DNA from: Flavobacterium sp. HSC-61S13
Lineage (GTDB): Bacteria; Bacteroidota; Bacteroidia; Flavobacteriales; Flavobacteriaceae
DNA: 64,000 nucleotides
Assembly: GCF_024171535.1 (NCBI RefSeq)
Contig: NZ_JALJZV010000020.1
Location: forward strand, 1 to 64,000
Direction of reading: 5' to 3'
Below are positions 33,221-41,803 of this stretch, one piece after another. Under the pieces are notes generated by a model. It ran no database searches. It saw nothing but the letters and a program-made list of their open reading frames with translations, and was not told the DNA's origin. Numbering within the stretch: position 1 is the first letter of the stretch; every line of letters begins with the position of its first letter. The position numbers and the translations under genes are program-made.

Positions 33221-34412
33221 TTCTACGAATTTTACCGATATTATATTCTTTTACTGAATTATCAGGAAAAACGACAATGATAACTTTAATGTTTTTAGCT
33301 CGGTTACTACTCACGGTATATCGTAAAGCTTCATACATTTTTCTATAACTATCAGGTTGTTTTTTGAGTCTTATAATTAACTCTTGAACATTTTGTTTAC
33401 TAGCTTCTTTCATCGCGCTTTGTACGATATTCTTTCCATTGGTTCCCTGCGCTACCTTAATATCTACAAATTGATTTGTTTTTATATTATAGGCATCCGG
33501 ATTAGTGGCACCATCATTTAAAACAGGTAACATTCTGTATTGCTCGCCTCGTCGTACAAGAACAGTTAGAGTTTCAGTATTAGGTCTAAATTCAGACTTA
33601 TTTTGTTTCCCTTTGGTGAAAATCTCTAAAATACCTTTCCCTATTTTTGTAACCTCAAATGGAATATTATTGTATCGATTTGTTCTTTCGTGATCATAAT
33701 ACAACTTGCTCCCCAATTTTAAAACTTTATCTGGAGTATTAGCGATGTACCTATTTTCTTTTGTAAAAATCTCACCTGAAACCCCTACATTCGTTTTAAA
33801 AGCATCAGGGATTTCTGGAAGTTCATAATTATCACTAGGTACACCGTATCGTAATTTTTTAACTGTCGTTCGGCAGTTGAAGTGATTTGGTGGAAAATAA
33901 TTCATTAATATTGGATCGTCTACTGACACAATCACATTATAGAGCGGCTGACATATTTCGCTGGTTCTACCATCGTTGACAATCACAAATTGAATAAAAG
34001 GGAATATCTCTTTATCTCTTTGTATTTCTACCCATAGCCGACTCATTTGTGCAGCCGATACAACAGTGTCATATTCTGTTTTAAGATATTTCATGGAGTC
34101 TCCAACTACTTTTTTAGCTTCACTTTTAAATTCATTCCACGGTCTTAAACTACCATCCTCGCGAAGTAATAGATTATTTAACCTGGTTAAGTCATTGTAA
34201 TTTTTAGCTACTGAAAATTGCCACGAATTCTTCTTTAAAACTTCACGCATATAATAATCCGGAGTATCAAAATCAATTGCCCCAAATTCCTGATTAATCC
34301 TCGAACTAAATTCTTTACCTTGCTTTTCTACAATGGGATGATACACGTTATCTTGTGGCATTTCTTTTATTTTATAAACCGACTTTACAACATCCATCCA
34401 TTGTGCCGCCAA
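33216..34412 (-). CDS. MuF-type minor head protein with nuclease-like C-terminal domain
   Basis: The MuF region ends with NDGRTSEICQPL near residue 147 and PPNHFNCRTTVK near 174, which are family signatures. Residues 255-398 form an extra domain (NPDAYNIKTNQFVDIKVAQG near 304, AMKEASKQNVQELIIRLK near 333) resembling the CdiA-type tRNA-nuclease toxins that some phages fuse to MuF. The annotated start is a weak TTG at 34412. The frame is open upstream to 34565, encoding a CCSHH segment, but has no ATG, GTG or TTG there. Translation may come from a -1 shift out of the portal gene. No immunity gene directly follows. Confidence 0.75.
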   Translation of the reverse strand: MAAQWMDVVKSVYKIKEMPQDNVYHPIVEKQGKEFSSRINQEFGAIDFDTPDYYMREVLKKNSWQFSVAKNYNDLTRLNNLLLREDGSLRPWNEFKSEAKKVVGDSMKYLKTEYDTVVSAAQMSRLWVEIQRDKEIFPFIQFVIVNDGRTSEICQPLYNVIVSVDDPILMNYFPPNHFNCRTTVKKLRYGVPSDNYELPEIPDAFKTNVGVSGEIFTKENRYIANTPDKVLKLGSKLYYDHERTNRYNNIPFEVTKIGKGILEIFTKGKQNKSEFRPNTETLTVLVRRGEQYRMLPVLNDGATNPDAYNIKTNQFVDIKVAQGTNGKNIVQSAMKEASKQNVQELIIRLKKQPDSYRKMYEALRYTVSSNRAKNIKVIIVVFPDNSVKEYNIGKIRRK

Positions 34413-34528
34413 TAAATCTGCCCAATCAGTTACGCCATTATCTGTGGCGCTTAAGGTATGATGTGAACAACATTTGTTATATTCAAATTTGAGAGCTTGC
34501 CAATCTAGCTCCTCGTGTAGATTGATTT

Positions 34529-35779
34529 CTAACGAGGAGCGTTTGCGAAAAAATCTTTTAACTGATCAAAAAACGATAATTTTAAAGCAGTTGTTTTGTT
34601 GGTTTTTTCGACTTCCGTTTTGGTTTCTTTTTCTTTGTTTTCAAGTTCTGGTTGAATGTCTTTTTTATCAGATAATACTTCGTCTTCTCCTTTTGGAAGC
34701 CCAAAATTCTCTAACCAATACTTTTTATCAATAGGTATTTTCGCATCGACTCTTTCTGCTATGTCGAGTTGTTCCAATTTGGTCAAATTATCACCTTCTT
34801 CGGCAAAACTAAACCAACCACCTGTTACAGGATATCCGCGCTTTTCTAGTCGTGGTAAGAGTTCTTTGTTTAATATGCGTTGTACAAATCGTCGATCAGA
34901 CTTATTAATATCATTCTCCACATCTGCATGAACTTTACCTTGTGAATAACTAGAACCATCTTTAGTAGTCATCGTTTGTCCTAATACACCGATTAGTATT
35001 TGTTCATCACACTTATTTAAAAACCGATCGTGTATATCAACATTTCCAGAGGCATTTTCACCGATACTTTTGATATCTCCATTTTTACTCATAACAACAG
35101 AGCCTGCAGACCCCCTTTGTTTAAATGCGGTTTCCATCTCTTGACGACCAGTATCATCATCAGGGTCGTATAAACCTACTAACTGTGGTATGCCAAACAA
35201 TTCACAAAACTGGGCAAAATCTGAAAAGCCATTTCGTTTAAAAATAGCGTGTGGCGCGGTTTTTAAGAAAATTCCCAAATCGGTATCTTTTCCTAGATTT
35301 AGAATAAAATCGTCATTTTCATAAGTGATACCTGTAACGTCAAACATGTTGATCAATATCTGTTTTGATTCTGTATTGATATGTCGTCTATCGATAGAGG
35401 TACTCTTAAAACCATTAGAAAAATCTAATTCTATGATGGATTTACCATAAAACTTTGTTTTCATAATCTCTTCTAAAAGATTTTCAAACTCTGGAGTATC
35501 AATAAGATCCATCATGGGTTCAATTTGATTTCCATTGATTTGAAAAACGATATCGGAATTCGTGATTGCCATGATTCTTTTTTCAACAGCATTGGATAAA
35601 ACAGTGTCAATTAACAGATCATTATATAGGTCAACTAATGTTGCTCTTCTCCCTTTATCTGCTTGTGTCATGGCCGATCGCCAACGTTCTATACCAACAG
35701 TAGTGCGTTGTGGCGGTTTTATTATTAAAGTTTGTGACACTTTAATAGGTGTTGTTTTTTTATGTTTCAATTTTGCCAT
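34529..35779 (-). CDS. Portal protein, DUF935 (Mu gp29-like)
   Basis: The 416-residue protein matches the DUF935 portal family of Mu-like phages. A VEKRIMAITNSD segment lies near 65, FYGKSIIELDFS near 109, ELFGIPQLVGLYD near 190, and ILIGVLGQTMTT near 260. It forms the dodecameric DNA channel at the capsid vertex. Start overlaps the end of the gp36-like gene. Near its end it carries TTTTTTC in the correct frame for a -1 slippery site (34547-34553). Confidence 0.85.
   Translation of the reverse strand: MAKLKHKKTTPIKVSQTLIIKPPQRTTVGIERWRSAMTQADKGRRATLVDLYNDLLIDTVLSNAVEKRIMAITNSDIVFQINGNQIEPMMDLIDTPEFENLLEEIMKTKFYGKSIIELDFSNGFKSTSIDRRHINTESKQILINMFDVTGITYENDDFILNLGKDTDLGIFLKTAPHAIFKRNGFSDFAQFCELFGIPQLVGLYDPDDDTGRQEMETAFKQRGSAGSVVMSKNGDIKSIGENASGNVDIHDRFLNKCDEQILIGVLGQTMTTKDGSSYSQGKVHADVENDINKSDRRFVQRILNKELLPRLEKRGYPVTGGWFSFAEEGDNLTKLEQLDIAERVDAKIPIDKKYWLENFGLPKGEDEVLSDKKDIQPELENKEKETKTEVEKTNKTTALKLSFFDQLKDFFANAPR
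34547..34553 (-). promoter_or_regulatory. Candidate -1 frameshift site, portal to MuF
   Basis: In the portal frame the bases read GA[T TTT TTC], a canonical X XXY YYZ heptamer. A -1 slip enters the MuF frame, which is open from just upstream (TGA at 34566-34568) to 33216. The portal stop is 16 bases further on. No downstream pseudoknot was verified. Confidence 0.45.
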
Positions 35780-36189
35780 TAGAAATGATTTGACCGTTTA
35801 GGATTTGAGTGATAACTAAAAGAAGATGCTTGGTTTGAATTGTCCTCTAATCGTGGTAAGTTGGCCGGCATTCCCTTGTATACCGCCGTTAACCAGTCGA
35901 CTGCTTGTTCGTATCTGAATTTTTTGTCTGGGTAATCAATACTTGGATTAGAAAGTCCGATGAGTTCCCAAATTGCGATGTCTTTAACTATCTTTAAAAC
36001 TAATGGGTTGCGACTTTTCCCTTGTTGTGAAAACACTTCGTCCACTTTGTAATGTTTCATTAGTTTGCTACTTGAGAACTCAATTGCGATATCTATACAA
36101 GCGTGTGCAATGGTTTCGTCCTCTCTAATGATTGCGCTGATTTCTTCGTCATACGCATGTGTTTTTAATTCTTCGATTTCTAAATACAT
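35779..36189 (-). CDS. Mu gp36-like protein (DUF1320)
   Basis: The 136-residue protein follows the DUF1320 pattern: MYLEIEELKTHAYDEEI at the start, a central helix with AHACIDIAIEFSSSKLM, and VKDIAIWELIG...RYEQAVDWLTAVYKGM near 90-115. Members act at the head-tail connector. It is placed between terminase and portal, whereas in Mu gp36 follows the capsid gene, so the order is rearranged. Confidence 0.65.
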   Translation of the reverse strand: MYLEIEELKTHAYDEEISAIIREDETIAHACIDIAIEFSSSKLMKHYKVDEVFSQQGKSRNPLVLKIVKDIAIWELIGLSNPSIDYPDKKFRYEQAVDWLTAVYKGMPANLPRLEDNSNQASSFSYHSNPKRSNHF

Positions 36190-36249
36190 AACTGGTTATT
36201 TTATTTGCGTCCCATATTATTAAAGATAATTTCGGAGCAAGGTTTAACG

Positions 36250-37761
36250 CTAATACCTCTTTTTATTTTCAAATGGTAGAATAATGGAAGGGGGACCTAC
36301 ATTTTCTTTTACTTTATTATTTACTTTCCAAACCCCACCTTCGACAGCATCTGGGGCATCATCATGAGCTCTTGATTTTGGTGAAAGTGCTTTAAATTGA
36401 AATTCAGATTCCTTCATATAATCGTTTTCTTTGATTTCTTCATTAAAAATCAGTTTAAGATTCTCATTTAGAGGCTCTAGATTTGATTCAATCCGATAGA
36501 ATTTATCTGGTTTTGATCGCTCATCAGGTTTTAAAGAAAGTGTTATGCTGTGTCGTTTATTTGCTAGTTTGATTTCTTCTTTCAACATATCATCTATCCA
36601 AGGCCATTCTATCCAGAAGTACACTGCTACCCGGTCGTTTACCCAACTCAGAATGTCATATTGCCAATCAAGCATTGTGGAAGTTTTTACATGTCCGCAA
36701 TACATGCGTAAAACATGGTATTCATCTTTCCACTTTCCAACAAGAGCCGTTGCTTTGGTATCTCCATTTTTCTTGTATGAGGGGTCTGTATATGCCACTA
36801 AAAACTTATAATCCTTTAAAGGGCGCATTTTTCCGTAATGAAGCTTTTCGAAAACTTTACCTAAAACAATTGGATTGTTGAAATATTCCTTTTGAGCTGA
36901 TGCCTTTGATATTTTAGAAAGTACTCTATCAATATTTGCCTCAGTGTTCTTAGTTGGCCAAGTACTCTTGCCATTTTTATCTCGAATATTTATGATCTCG
37001 AAAAAATCAGCAACCTTCATTGCTTTTTTAATACAACAATTCTCGGCAATGATGTTTCCATTAAAAATCACTAACATCGGATTTGAAATAGAACGAGTTC
37101 CATAAACTGCTTGTTCAAACCAGTCCCACTTTTTATCAATTAAGTCTGGGTTGCGGCACTCTTCATCAGTATCAAAATCATCCATAATAATACTATCAGG
37201 ACGTAGCTCTTCGTTTCTTGCACCACGAGGTGCTTGGCCTGCACCAACGGCAATAAAATAGGAACCCGATTTAGTTGTGAATTGATCACTGGCCCAGCTT
37301 CCATAATTAACTTGATCTCCGTAATCATGTCGCAATCTTTGATTTTTTTCGTAGGCAAGCTTGTAAGGTTTCAATAAGCGCTCCGCAGAGTCTTTATTTG
37401 CTGAAATCATAAACGTAAACCTCTTCTGACCTGTGCAATGCAAATACATCATTTCAAGCATGGTTCGCCCTGATTTCGACATTTCACGAGACCAAGGGCG
37501 TACTTCATACCATTCAGCATTGTTTAATACCCTCTTGGTTGATCGTTTGTGAAATGGCATAGGTTCTGCCGAACAATACTTTTCAAAGTAATATTTAAAC
37601 CAAGCTTCGGGATCAGCTTCAAGTCTTTTAATTCTGGAAAGCTTTTCTTCTTCGGGTTCAGAAGTATCTACTACTTCAGTATTTTTAAGTGATTTGTAAT
37701 ACTCTTCCCAAAAATCCAAGGCCACTTTATCCTCCTTTGATTTTGTTTTAACAAAAGCCAT
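36250..37761 (-). CDS. Terminase large subunit
   Basis: The 503-residue motor-nuclease has RFTFMISANKDSAERLL near 115, Walker B-type DSIIMDDFDTDEE near 190, and an RNase H-like nuclease domain with VAYTDPSYK (Asp) near 335 and DDAPDAVEGG near 475. The classic Walker A Lys is not obvious, as in several Mu-like TerL proteins. It packages DNA into proheads. It overlaps the small-subunit gene by one base. Confidence 0.85.
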   Translation of the reverse strand: MAFVKTKSKEDKVALDFWEEYYKSLKNTEVVDTSEPEEEKLSRIKRLEADPEAWFKYYFEKYCSAEPMPFHKRSTKRVLNNAEWYEVRPWSREMSKSGRTMLEMMYLHCTGQKRFTFMISANKDSAERLLKPYKLAYEKNQRLRHDYGDQVNYGSWASDQFTTKSGSYFIAVGAGQAPRGARNEELRPDSIIMDDFDTDEECRNPDLIDKKWDWFEQAVYGTRSISNPMLVIFNGNIIAENCCIKKAMKVADFFEIINIRDKNGKSTWPTKNTEANIDRVLSKISKASAQKEYFNNPIVLGKVFEKLHYGKMRPLKDYKFLVAYTDPSYKKNGDTKATALVGKWKDEYHVLRMYCGHVKTSTMLDWQYDILSWVNDRVAVYFWIEWPWIDDMLKEEIKLANKRHSITLSLKPDERSKPDKFYRIESNLEPLNENLKLIFNEEIKENDYMKESEFQFKALSPKSRAHDDAPDAVEGGVWKVNNKVKENVGPPSIILPFENKKRY

Positions 37762-38222
37762 TAGCTACGTAATTTTATTTTTAAAAATGAGTCTACATAT
37801 CCCGCTAGTAATTTCGTGTCGTCAATGTTCTCACGACGAACAAAATCTAAGAATTGTGTTAGCGCATTAATTATCTCCGGTAGCATTGCTTTGGTTTCTA
37901 AATCCTTTATATCCTTTACTAATTGTCGTCGGATTTGAGCTTCTTTTTGATCAGCGTATCGTTCACCTTCTTTTTTATTTTTAATGAACTCATTGAGTTC
38001 TGAAAGTTCATCCATCATATTGACCATTTGTTCTTCACGAGTCAAAAGGATATTTCGTTTTAATTTTTTCCATCCACCTGTTTCCACCCACTTCGCAATT
38101 GTTTTTTCAGTGACTCCAACGCGTTCCGCTAATTCCTTATATGAAGTTATATTTTCTTTGGTATAGAGCAATTTGGCGTGTTCTTGCTTTTTTTCCTGCT
38201 CCTCTTTAGTCATCCTAGCCAT
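37761..38222 (-). CDS. Terminase small subunit
   Basis: The 153-residue protein has an N-terminal helix-turn-helix, SYKELAERVGVTEKTIAKWV near residues 27-46, and a long helical region for oligomerisation. This architecture and its place directly upstream of TerL identify the DNA-recognition subunit. It is the first gene of the leftward late operon. Confidence 0.8.
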   Translation of the reverse strand: MARMTKEEQEKKQEHAKLLYTKENITSYKELAERVGVTEKTIAKWVETGGWKKLKRNILLTREEQMVNMMDELSELNEFIKNKKEGERYADQKEAQIRRQLVKDIKDLETKAMLPEIINALTQFLDFVRRENIDDTKLLAGYVDSFLKIKLRS

Positions 38223-38233
38223 ATTTTTTTATA

Positions 38234-38366
38234 CAAAAATGACTCTTAAAGTGTGCTTGAGAAAGTTGGTAAAGTATGACGCCTATTGGGCAAGGGTATC
38301 ATACTGTTAAAATAGGAGTATGATGTTTTACCAACTTTTACACGCTTTGATTTTGAAGAATCTTTG
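38234..38366. promoter_or_regulatory. Symmetric divergent late control region
   Basis: AAAGTTGGTAAA at 38262 is inverted as TTTTACCAACTTT near 38327-38339, with further matching words TATGA and CCTATT inside each arm. On each side, exactly 20 bases beyond the arm, stands an imperfect -7 box: AATCTTTG at 38359 (plus) and CATTTTTG at 38241-38234 (minus). The two promoters are mirror images and lack TTG boxes, which suggests activation by a phage protein bound to the arms, like Mor or C in Mu. Confidence 0.65.
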
Positions 38367-38397
38367 CATCAAATAATACGAATTAATAGCAAAACAG

Positions 38398-39363
38398 ATG
38401 AATAAAACCTTTGTACTCAATGATGAATCCATGCAAAACAATTATGGTTTTAGAATCCTTAATTCGGGAATAAACCTCGATCGATTTAATAGAAATCCCA
38501 TCTGTTTAAATGATCACAGAAATACACCTAAAGACGTATTGGGAGCTTGGAGTAATTTGAGGTTTGAAGATGGCTTACTATTAGGAGAGGTCATTTTCAA
38601 TACAGAAGACATCGACGGAAAAGAAGTAGCTAGAAAAGTAAATGAAGGTCTGATAAAAGCTTGCTCGTTAGGTTTTGACTTTAATGCAGACGATTTAATC
38701 TTTTTAGATGGCGAGTTGGTACTTGTAAAATGCGAGCTAAAGGAAATTTCCATAGTAGCCGTACCATCATCAGCAAACACATTGATGCTTTATGCACAAG
38801 ATGGAATGGCTTTTACAGAGACGGACATTAAAGCGATGTGCCTTTCTGCGGCACAAAACACACAAATTCAAAAACCAAATATACAAATGAAAAAAGTGTT
38901 ATTACACCTACAGCTATCAGATTCGGCTCAAGAGCCTGAAGTTATAGAAGCAATCAAAAGCCTTGAAGGAAAACTAAGCGCAAAAGCGATTGAAGTAAAC
39001 AATCTTCAAGCAACTGTTGCAGAGTTTAAGTCGAAAGAAACGGCAACCCTAAAAGCCAATTTTGATAATGAATTGAGTGCTGCTCAACTCGATGGACGCA
39101 TGGATGAAGCAGGAAAAAAAGCTATTGAAGATTTAGCAAAATCAGGTGGTTTTGAAAAGGCTACAGGGCTTTTAAAAGCATTGCCAAAACGCAATCCAAT
39201 TGCCGACAAATTATTCGGAGAACAGGCAACTTTATCTGCATTTGATAAAATGAGCTGGGATGAATTAGATAAAGGCAACAAATTAGAAAGTATGAAACTA
39301 AATCATCCTGAATATTTTGTTCAACGATTTAAAGAAAAGTTTAACAAAGAACCTAATAAATAA
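38398..39363 (+). CDS. Prohead protease fused to scaffold
   Basis: The 321-residue protein has an HK97-type (S78-like) protease domain in residues 1-140, with catalytic His in LNDHRNTP and Ser in KACSLGFDF. A coiled, charged scaffold follows (170-270) and ends with NHPEYFVQRFKEKFNKEP. The protease would cleave the scaffold during head maturation. Mu itself uses a different protease family, so this head module is not Mu-derived. It starts the rightward late operon, 4 bases before the capsid gene. Confidence 0.75.
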   Translation: MNKTFVLNDESMQNNYGFRILNSGINLDRFNRNPICLNDHRNTPKDVLGAWSNLRFEDGLLLGEVIFNTEDIDGKEVARKVNEGLIKACSLGFDFNADDLIFLDGELVLVKCELKEISIVAVPSSANTLMLYAQDGMAFTETDIKAMCLSAAQNTQIQKPNIQMKKVLLHLQLSDSAQEPEVIEAIKSLEGKLSAKAIEVNNLQATVAEFKSKETATLKANFDNELSAAQLDGRMDEAGKKAIEDLAKSGGFEKATGLLKALPKRNPIADKLFGEQATLSAFDKMSWDELDKGNKLESMKLNHPEYFVQRFKEKFNKEPNK

Positions 39364-39366
39364 AAA

Positions 39367-40305
39367 ATGGCTATAGAAGTAGAAATTTGGGCAGAGACCA
39401 TTGAGAAAAAACTCTTAGAAGACAATAGTTTTCTAAATCATATCGCTGATGTATCTAGTGATAACATTATCAATGGTAGTATTGTTCACTTACCACAAGC
39501 AGGAGAACCATCTGCTGTTGTAAAGAACAGGCAAAGTTTACCAGCAGTGGTAAAACAACGTAAAGACACGGAAGTTCTTTATAAAATTGATGAGTACACA
39601 TCCGATCCGGTTCATATTAAAAATGCAGAAACTAAGGAATTAAGTTACGACAAACGTCGTTCTGTTTTAGATCAAGATTTAGCGAATCTATCTGAGGAGG
39701 TTGCAGAAGGTATGCTAACTAACTTGGTAGTAAGCCCAGTTGGGGATAACAAAGAACTTCCAAAGGCTAATATCATTCTGACTAGTTCTGCAATTGAAGT
39801 AGACTCGGCCGTGGGTACCGGTAAACGTAAGGCATATAGCTTGACAGATCTTCAATATATGAGAAAGGATTTTGTAAAGAAAAAGGCTTGGACTGAAGGG
39901 AATATGTTTGCCTTGTTAACAGCAGAGGCGATCACTCAAATGTTTCCTGCTGACAGCCCTATCACAGCTACTTATATGCAAGCTACTTCAGAAGCAGAGC
40001 GTAGAGCTGGTATCATTTATAAGGTTCAAGGTTGGAGTATAATGGAGCGTTCTAGTGTTTATATTTTAGGCTCAGACAAAGGATTTAAAGCGTTTGGGGC
40101 TGTTGAAGCCGATACCGATTCAGAGGGTTGTTTGTTTTGGAACAAAAATATGACCGAGAAAGCTATCGGAACCACCGAAGCTTTTGAACGTATTGGCGAT
40201 CCAACATATTATGGGGACATCTATTCCTTCTTGGTTAGATGTGGAGGAAGAGCTCGACGCAAAGGCTACGAAGGTGTTGGAATCTTAATGCAAAGTTTGG
40301 TTTAA
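39367..40305 (+). CDS. Major capsid protein
   Basis: The 312-residue protein lies directly after the protease-scaffold gene and fits an HK97-fold capsid in size and position. Residues 60-110 with VLYKIDEYTSDPVHI form the likely E-loop, and the last 40 residues (GDIYSFLVRCGGRARRKGYEGVG, named here by GDIYSFLVRCGG) resemble C-terminal A-domain strands of Bacteroidota Mu-like capsids. No other gene in the block is a candidate. Confidence 0.7.
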   Translation: MAIEVEIWAETIEKKLLEDNSFLNHIADVSSDNIINGSIVHLPQAGEPSAVVKNRQSLPAVVKQRKDTEVLYKIDEYTSDPVHIKNAETKELSYDKRRSVLDQDLANLSEEVAEGMLTNLVVSPVGDNKELPKANIILTSSAIEVDSAVGTGKRKAYSLTDLQYMRKDFVKKKAWTEGNMFALLTAEAITQMFPADSPITATYMQATSEAERRAGIIYKVQGWSIMERSSVYILGSDKGFKAFGAVEADTDSEGCLFWNKNMTEKAIGTTEAFERIGDPTYYGDIYSFLVRCGGRARRKGYEGVGILMQSLV

Positions 40306-40310
40306 TTATA

Positions 40311-40332
40311 TGTGCCGATGTGAGTCGGCACA
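40311..40332 (+). other. Hairpin between capsid and endolysin genes
   Basis: TGTGCCGA and TCGGCACA form an 8-bp perfect stem. No T run follows, so it is more likely an mRNA-processing or stability element than a terminator. Confidence 0.5.
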
Positions 40333-40347
40333 ATAAAAACAAAACAG

Positions 40348-40788
40348 ATGAGAAAAGTAAATCGAATCGTAATTCATTGCACGGGAGCGAAACAGTCCCA
40401 AACAGTTGAAAGTATCAAGGTTTTTTGGAAGAGCTCTCTTGGGTGGAATAATCCTGGTTACCATCGTATCATTTCATCAGATGGAACTGTAACTGAATTA
40501 GCTGCTCCAGAGCAAATCGCAAATGGTGTTGCAGGTTATAATGCTAATAGTTATCATATTAGTTGGATTGGGGGACAAAATGGAATCGACAATCGTACAA
40601 TAGAGCAAAAATGCGTACTGAGACAGGAAGTACTTCGAGCTAAGGAAATGTTCCCTACTGCTATAATTGTAGGTCATCGTGATTTGAGCCCAGACCTCAA
40701 TGGAGATGGTGTTATAAGCCCTAACGAATGGACAAAAGAATGTCCCAGTTTCGAAGTAAAAGAATGGCTTAAGCAACAAAATATTTAA
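40348..40788 (+). CDS. Endolysin, amidase_2 family
   Basis: The 146-residue N-acetylmuramoyl-L-alanine amidase has zinc ligands His 10 (VIHCTG), His 110 (VGHRDLSP) and Cys 132. Between the last two lies DLNGDGVISPNE (116-127), a canonical 12-residue EF-hand calcium loop with Asp, Asn, Asp, Ser and Glu in the ligand positions. It has no signal peptide, so release across the membrane needs a holin or the adjacent membrane proteins. Confidence 0.85.
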   Translation: MRKVNRIVIHCTGAKQSQTVESIKVFWKSSLGWNNPGYHRIISSDGTVTELAAPEQIANGVAGYNANSYHISWIGGQNGIDNRTIEQKCVLRQEVLRAKEMFPTAIIVGHRDLSPDLNGDGVISPNEWTKECPSFEVKEWLKQQNI

Positions 40789-40795
40789 AACAAGT

Positions 40796-41128
40796 ATGAA
40801 AACCGACTTACCGCAACCTTTTAAAATTCAAGACATACAGAATTATCCAAAAGCGGTTTTCATAGCATTTTTAATCGGTTTGATTTTGGTATTTGGCTCG
40901 CTTTTAGGAACTGTTTTTTACCGGCGAGAAGATACTGTTAAGGAGTGTGAAAGCGAAAAGAAAGAACTGTACCGGCTGATTTTAAAAGAACGCTCCGAAC
41001 GCATAGATTTATATGAATCGATGTTGTTTTACAAACAAAAATCAAATGCCCTTGAAAATGAAAATCAGAATCTCGATAGCTTATACAGAGGCAGGACAGA
41101 ACAATTTGTAAAAAAACTATTGAAATGA
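40796..41128 (+). CDS. Membrane protein, inner-spanin or holin-like
   Basis: The 110-residue protein has one transmembrane helix (VFIAFLIGLILVFGSLLGTVF, shown as key region 20-40) followed by a coiled coil of about 60 residues rich in Glu, Lys and Leu. This topology matches inner-membrane spanins. It lies just after the endolysin and overlaps the next lysis-type gene by 4 bases. Confidence 0.55.
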   Translation: MKTDLPQPFKIQDIQNYPKAVFIAFLIGLILVFGSLLGTVFYRREDTVKECESEKKELYRLILKERSERIDLYESMLFYKQKSNALENENQNLDSLYRGRTEQFVKKLLK

Positions 41129-41802
41129 AAAAAAACTTGATAATTACAGTATTAGCTATTGTTTGTATAATAAGCATTGTAATGGCTGTTACACTTTATA
41201 AAGAGAACAAAAAAGCAGATATGCGCTATGCAGAACTTGTCCAACTAAGCGGTAAAACACAGATTATTACCCAATACATCCGAGACAGCATACCGCATAC
41301 TGTTTTTAAGGACAAATTGATAAAGGATACAGCCCTTGAAAGACGCCTTGCTTTGAGTAATAGTTACGCTGATTCGCTAGAAAAGGCACTTAAACTTTCG
41401 ATAAATAAAATCACTCAAGCCTCGAAAGTAAACGCCCAACTTGAAGCGAAAATCAAAATGACACCCACAGCTGATGCTGTAACTTATCAAGATAAATGGT
41501 TGCAAATTCAATACTATCCTCTGACTCAAGATTTAGAGCTTAAGTATGATATTTCTTTAAATGTAGTGAGATACGCTGATAAGAAATGGTTTCTTGGAAA
41601 AAAACAACATTATATCGATGTGTTTGCCGATGATTCAAGAGTAAAAATAAAGAGTTTAAATACGTTCACAATCGAAGAACGCCCTGCCAAAAGGTTTGGG
41701 TTTGGAATATCTGCGGGTTATGGGTTTACATTAAACGATAAAGCAATACAAGCCCATCCCTACATTGGTGTGGGATTTAATTACAATTTAATTCATTTTT
41801 AA
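41125..41802 (+). CDS. Membrane-anchored lysis-cassette protein (DUF6808-like)
   Basis: The 225-residue protein has an N-terminal helix (residues 4-24), a long coiled coil to about 115, and a beta-rich C terminus ending RFGFGISAGYGF...PYIGVGFNYNLI. This pattern recurs in Bacteroidota phage lysis regions and resembles DUF6808. With the preceding gene it may span the periplasm and disrupt the outer membrane. The function is inferred from topology and position. Confidence 0.5.
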   Translation: MKKNLIITVLAIVCIISIVMAVTLYKENKKADMRYAELVQLSGKTQIITQYIRDSIPHTVFKDKLIKDTALERRLALSNSYADSLEKALKLSINKITQASKVNAQLEAKIKMTPTADAVTYQDKWLQIQYYPLTQDLELKYDISLNVVRYADKKWFLGKKQHYIDVFADDSRVKIKSLNTFTIEERPAKRFGFGISAGYGFTLNDKAIQAHPYIGVGFNYNLIHF

Positions 41803-41803
41803 A

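Noticed and set aside
34474..34734. Plus-strand ORF over the portal 3' end
   Set aside because: It is antisense to the conserved portal gene and to the portal-MuF junction; nothing else supports it.
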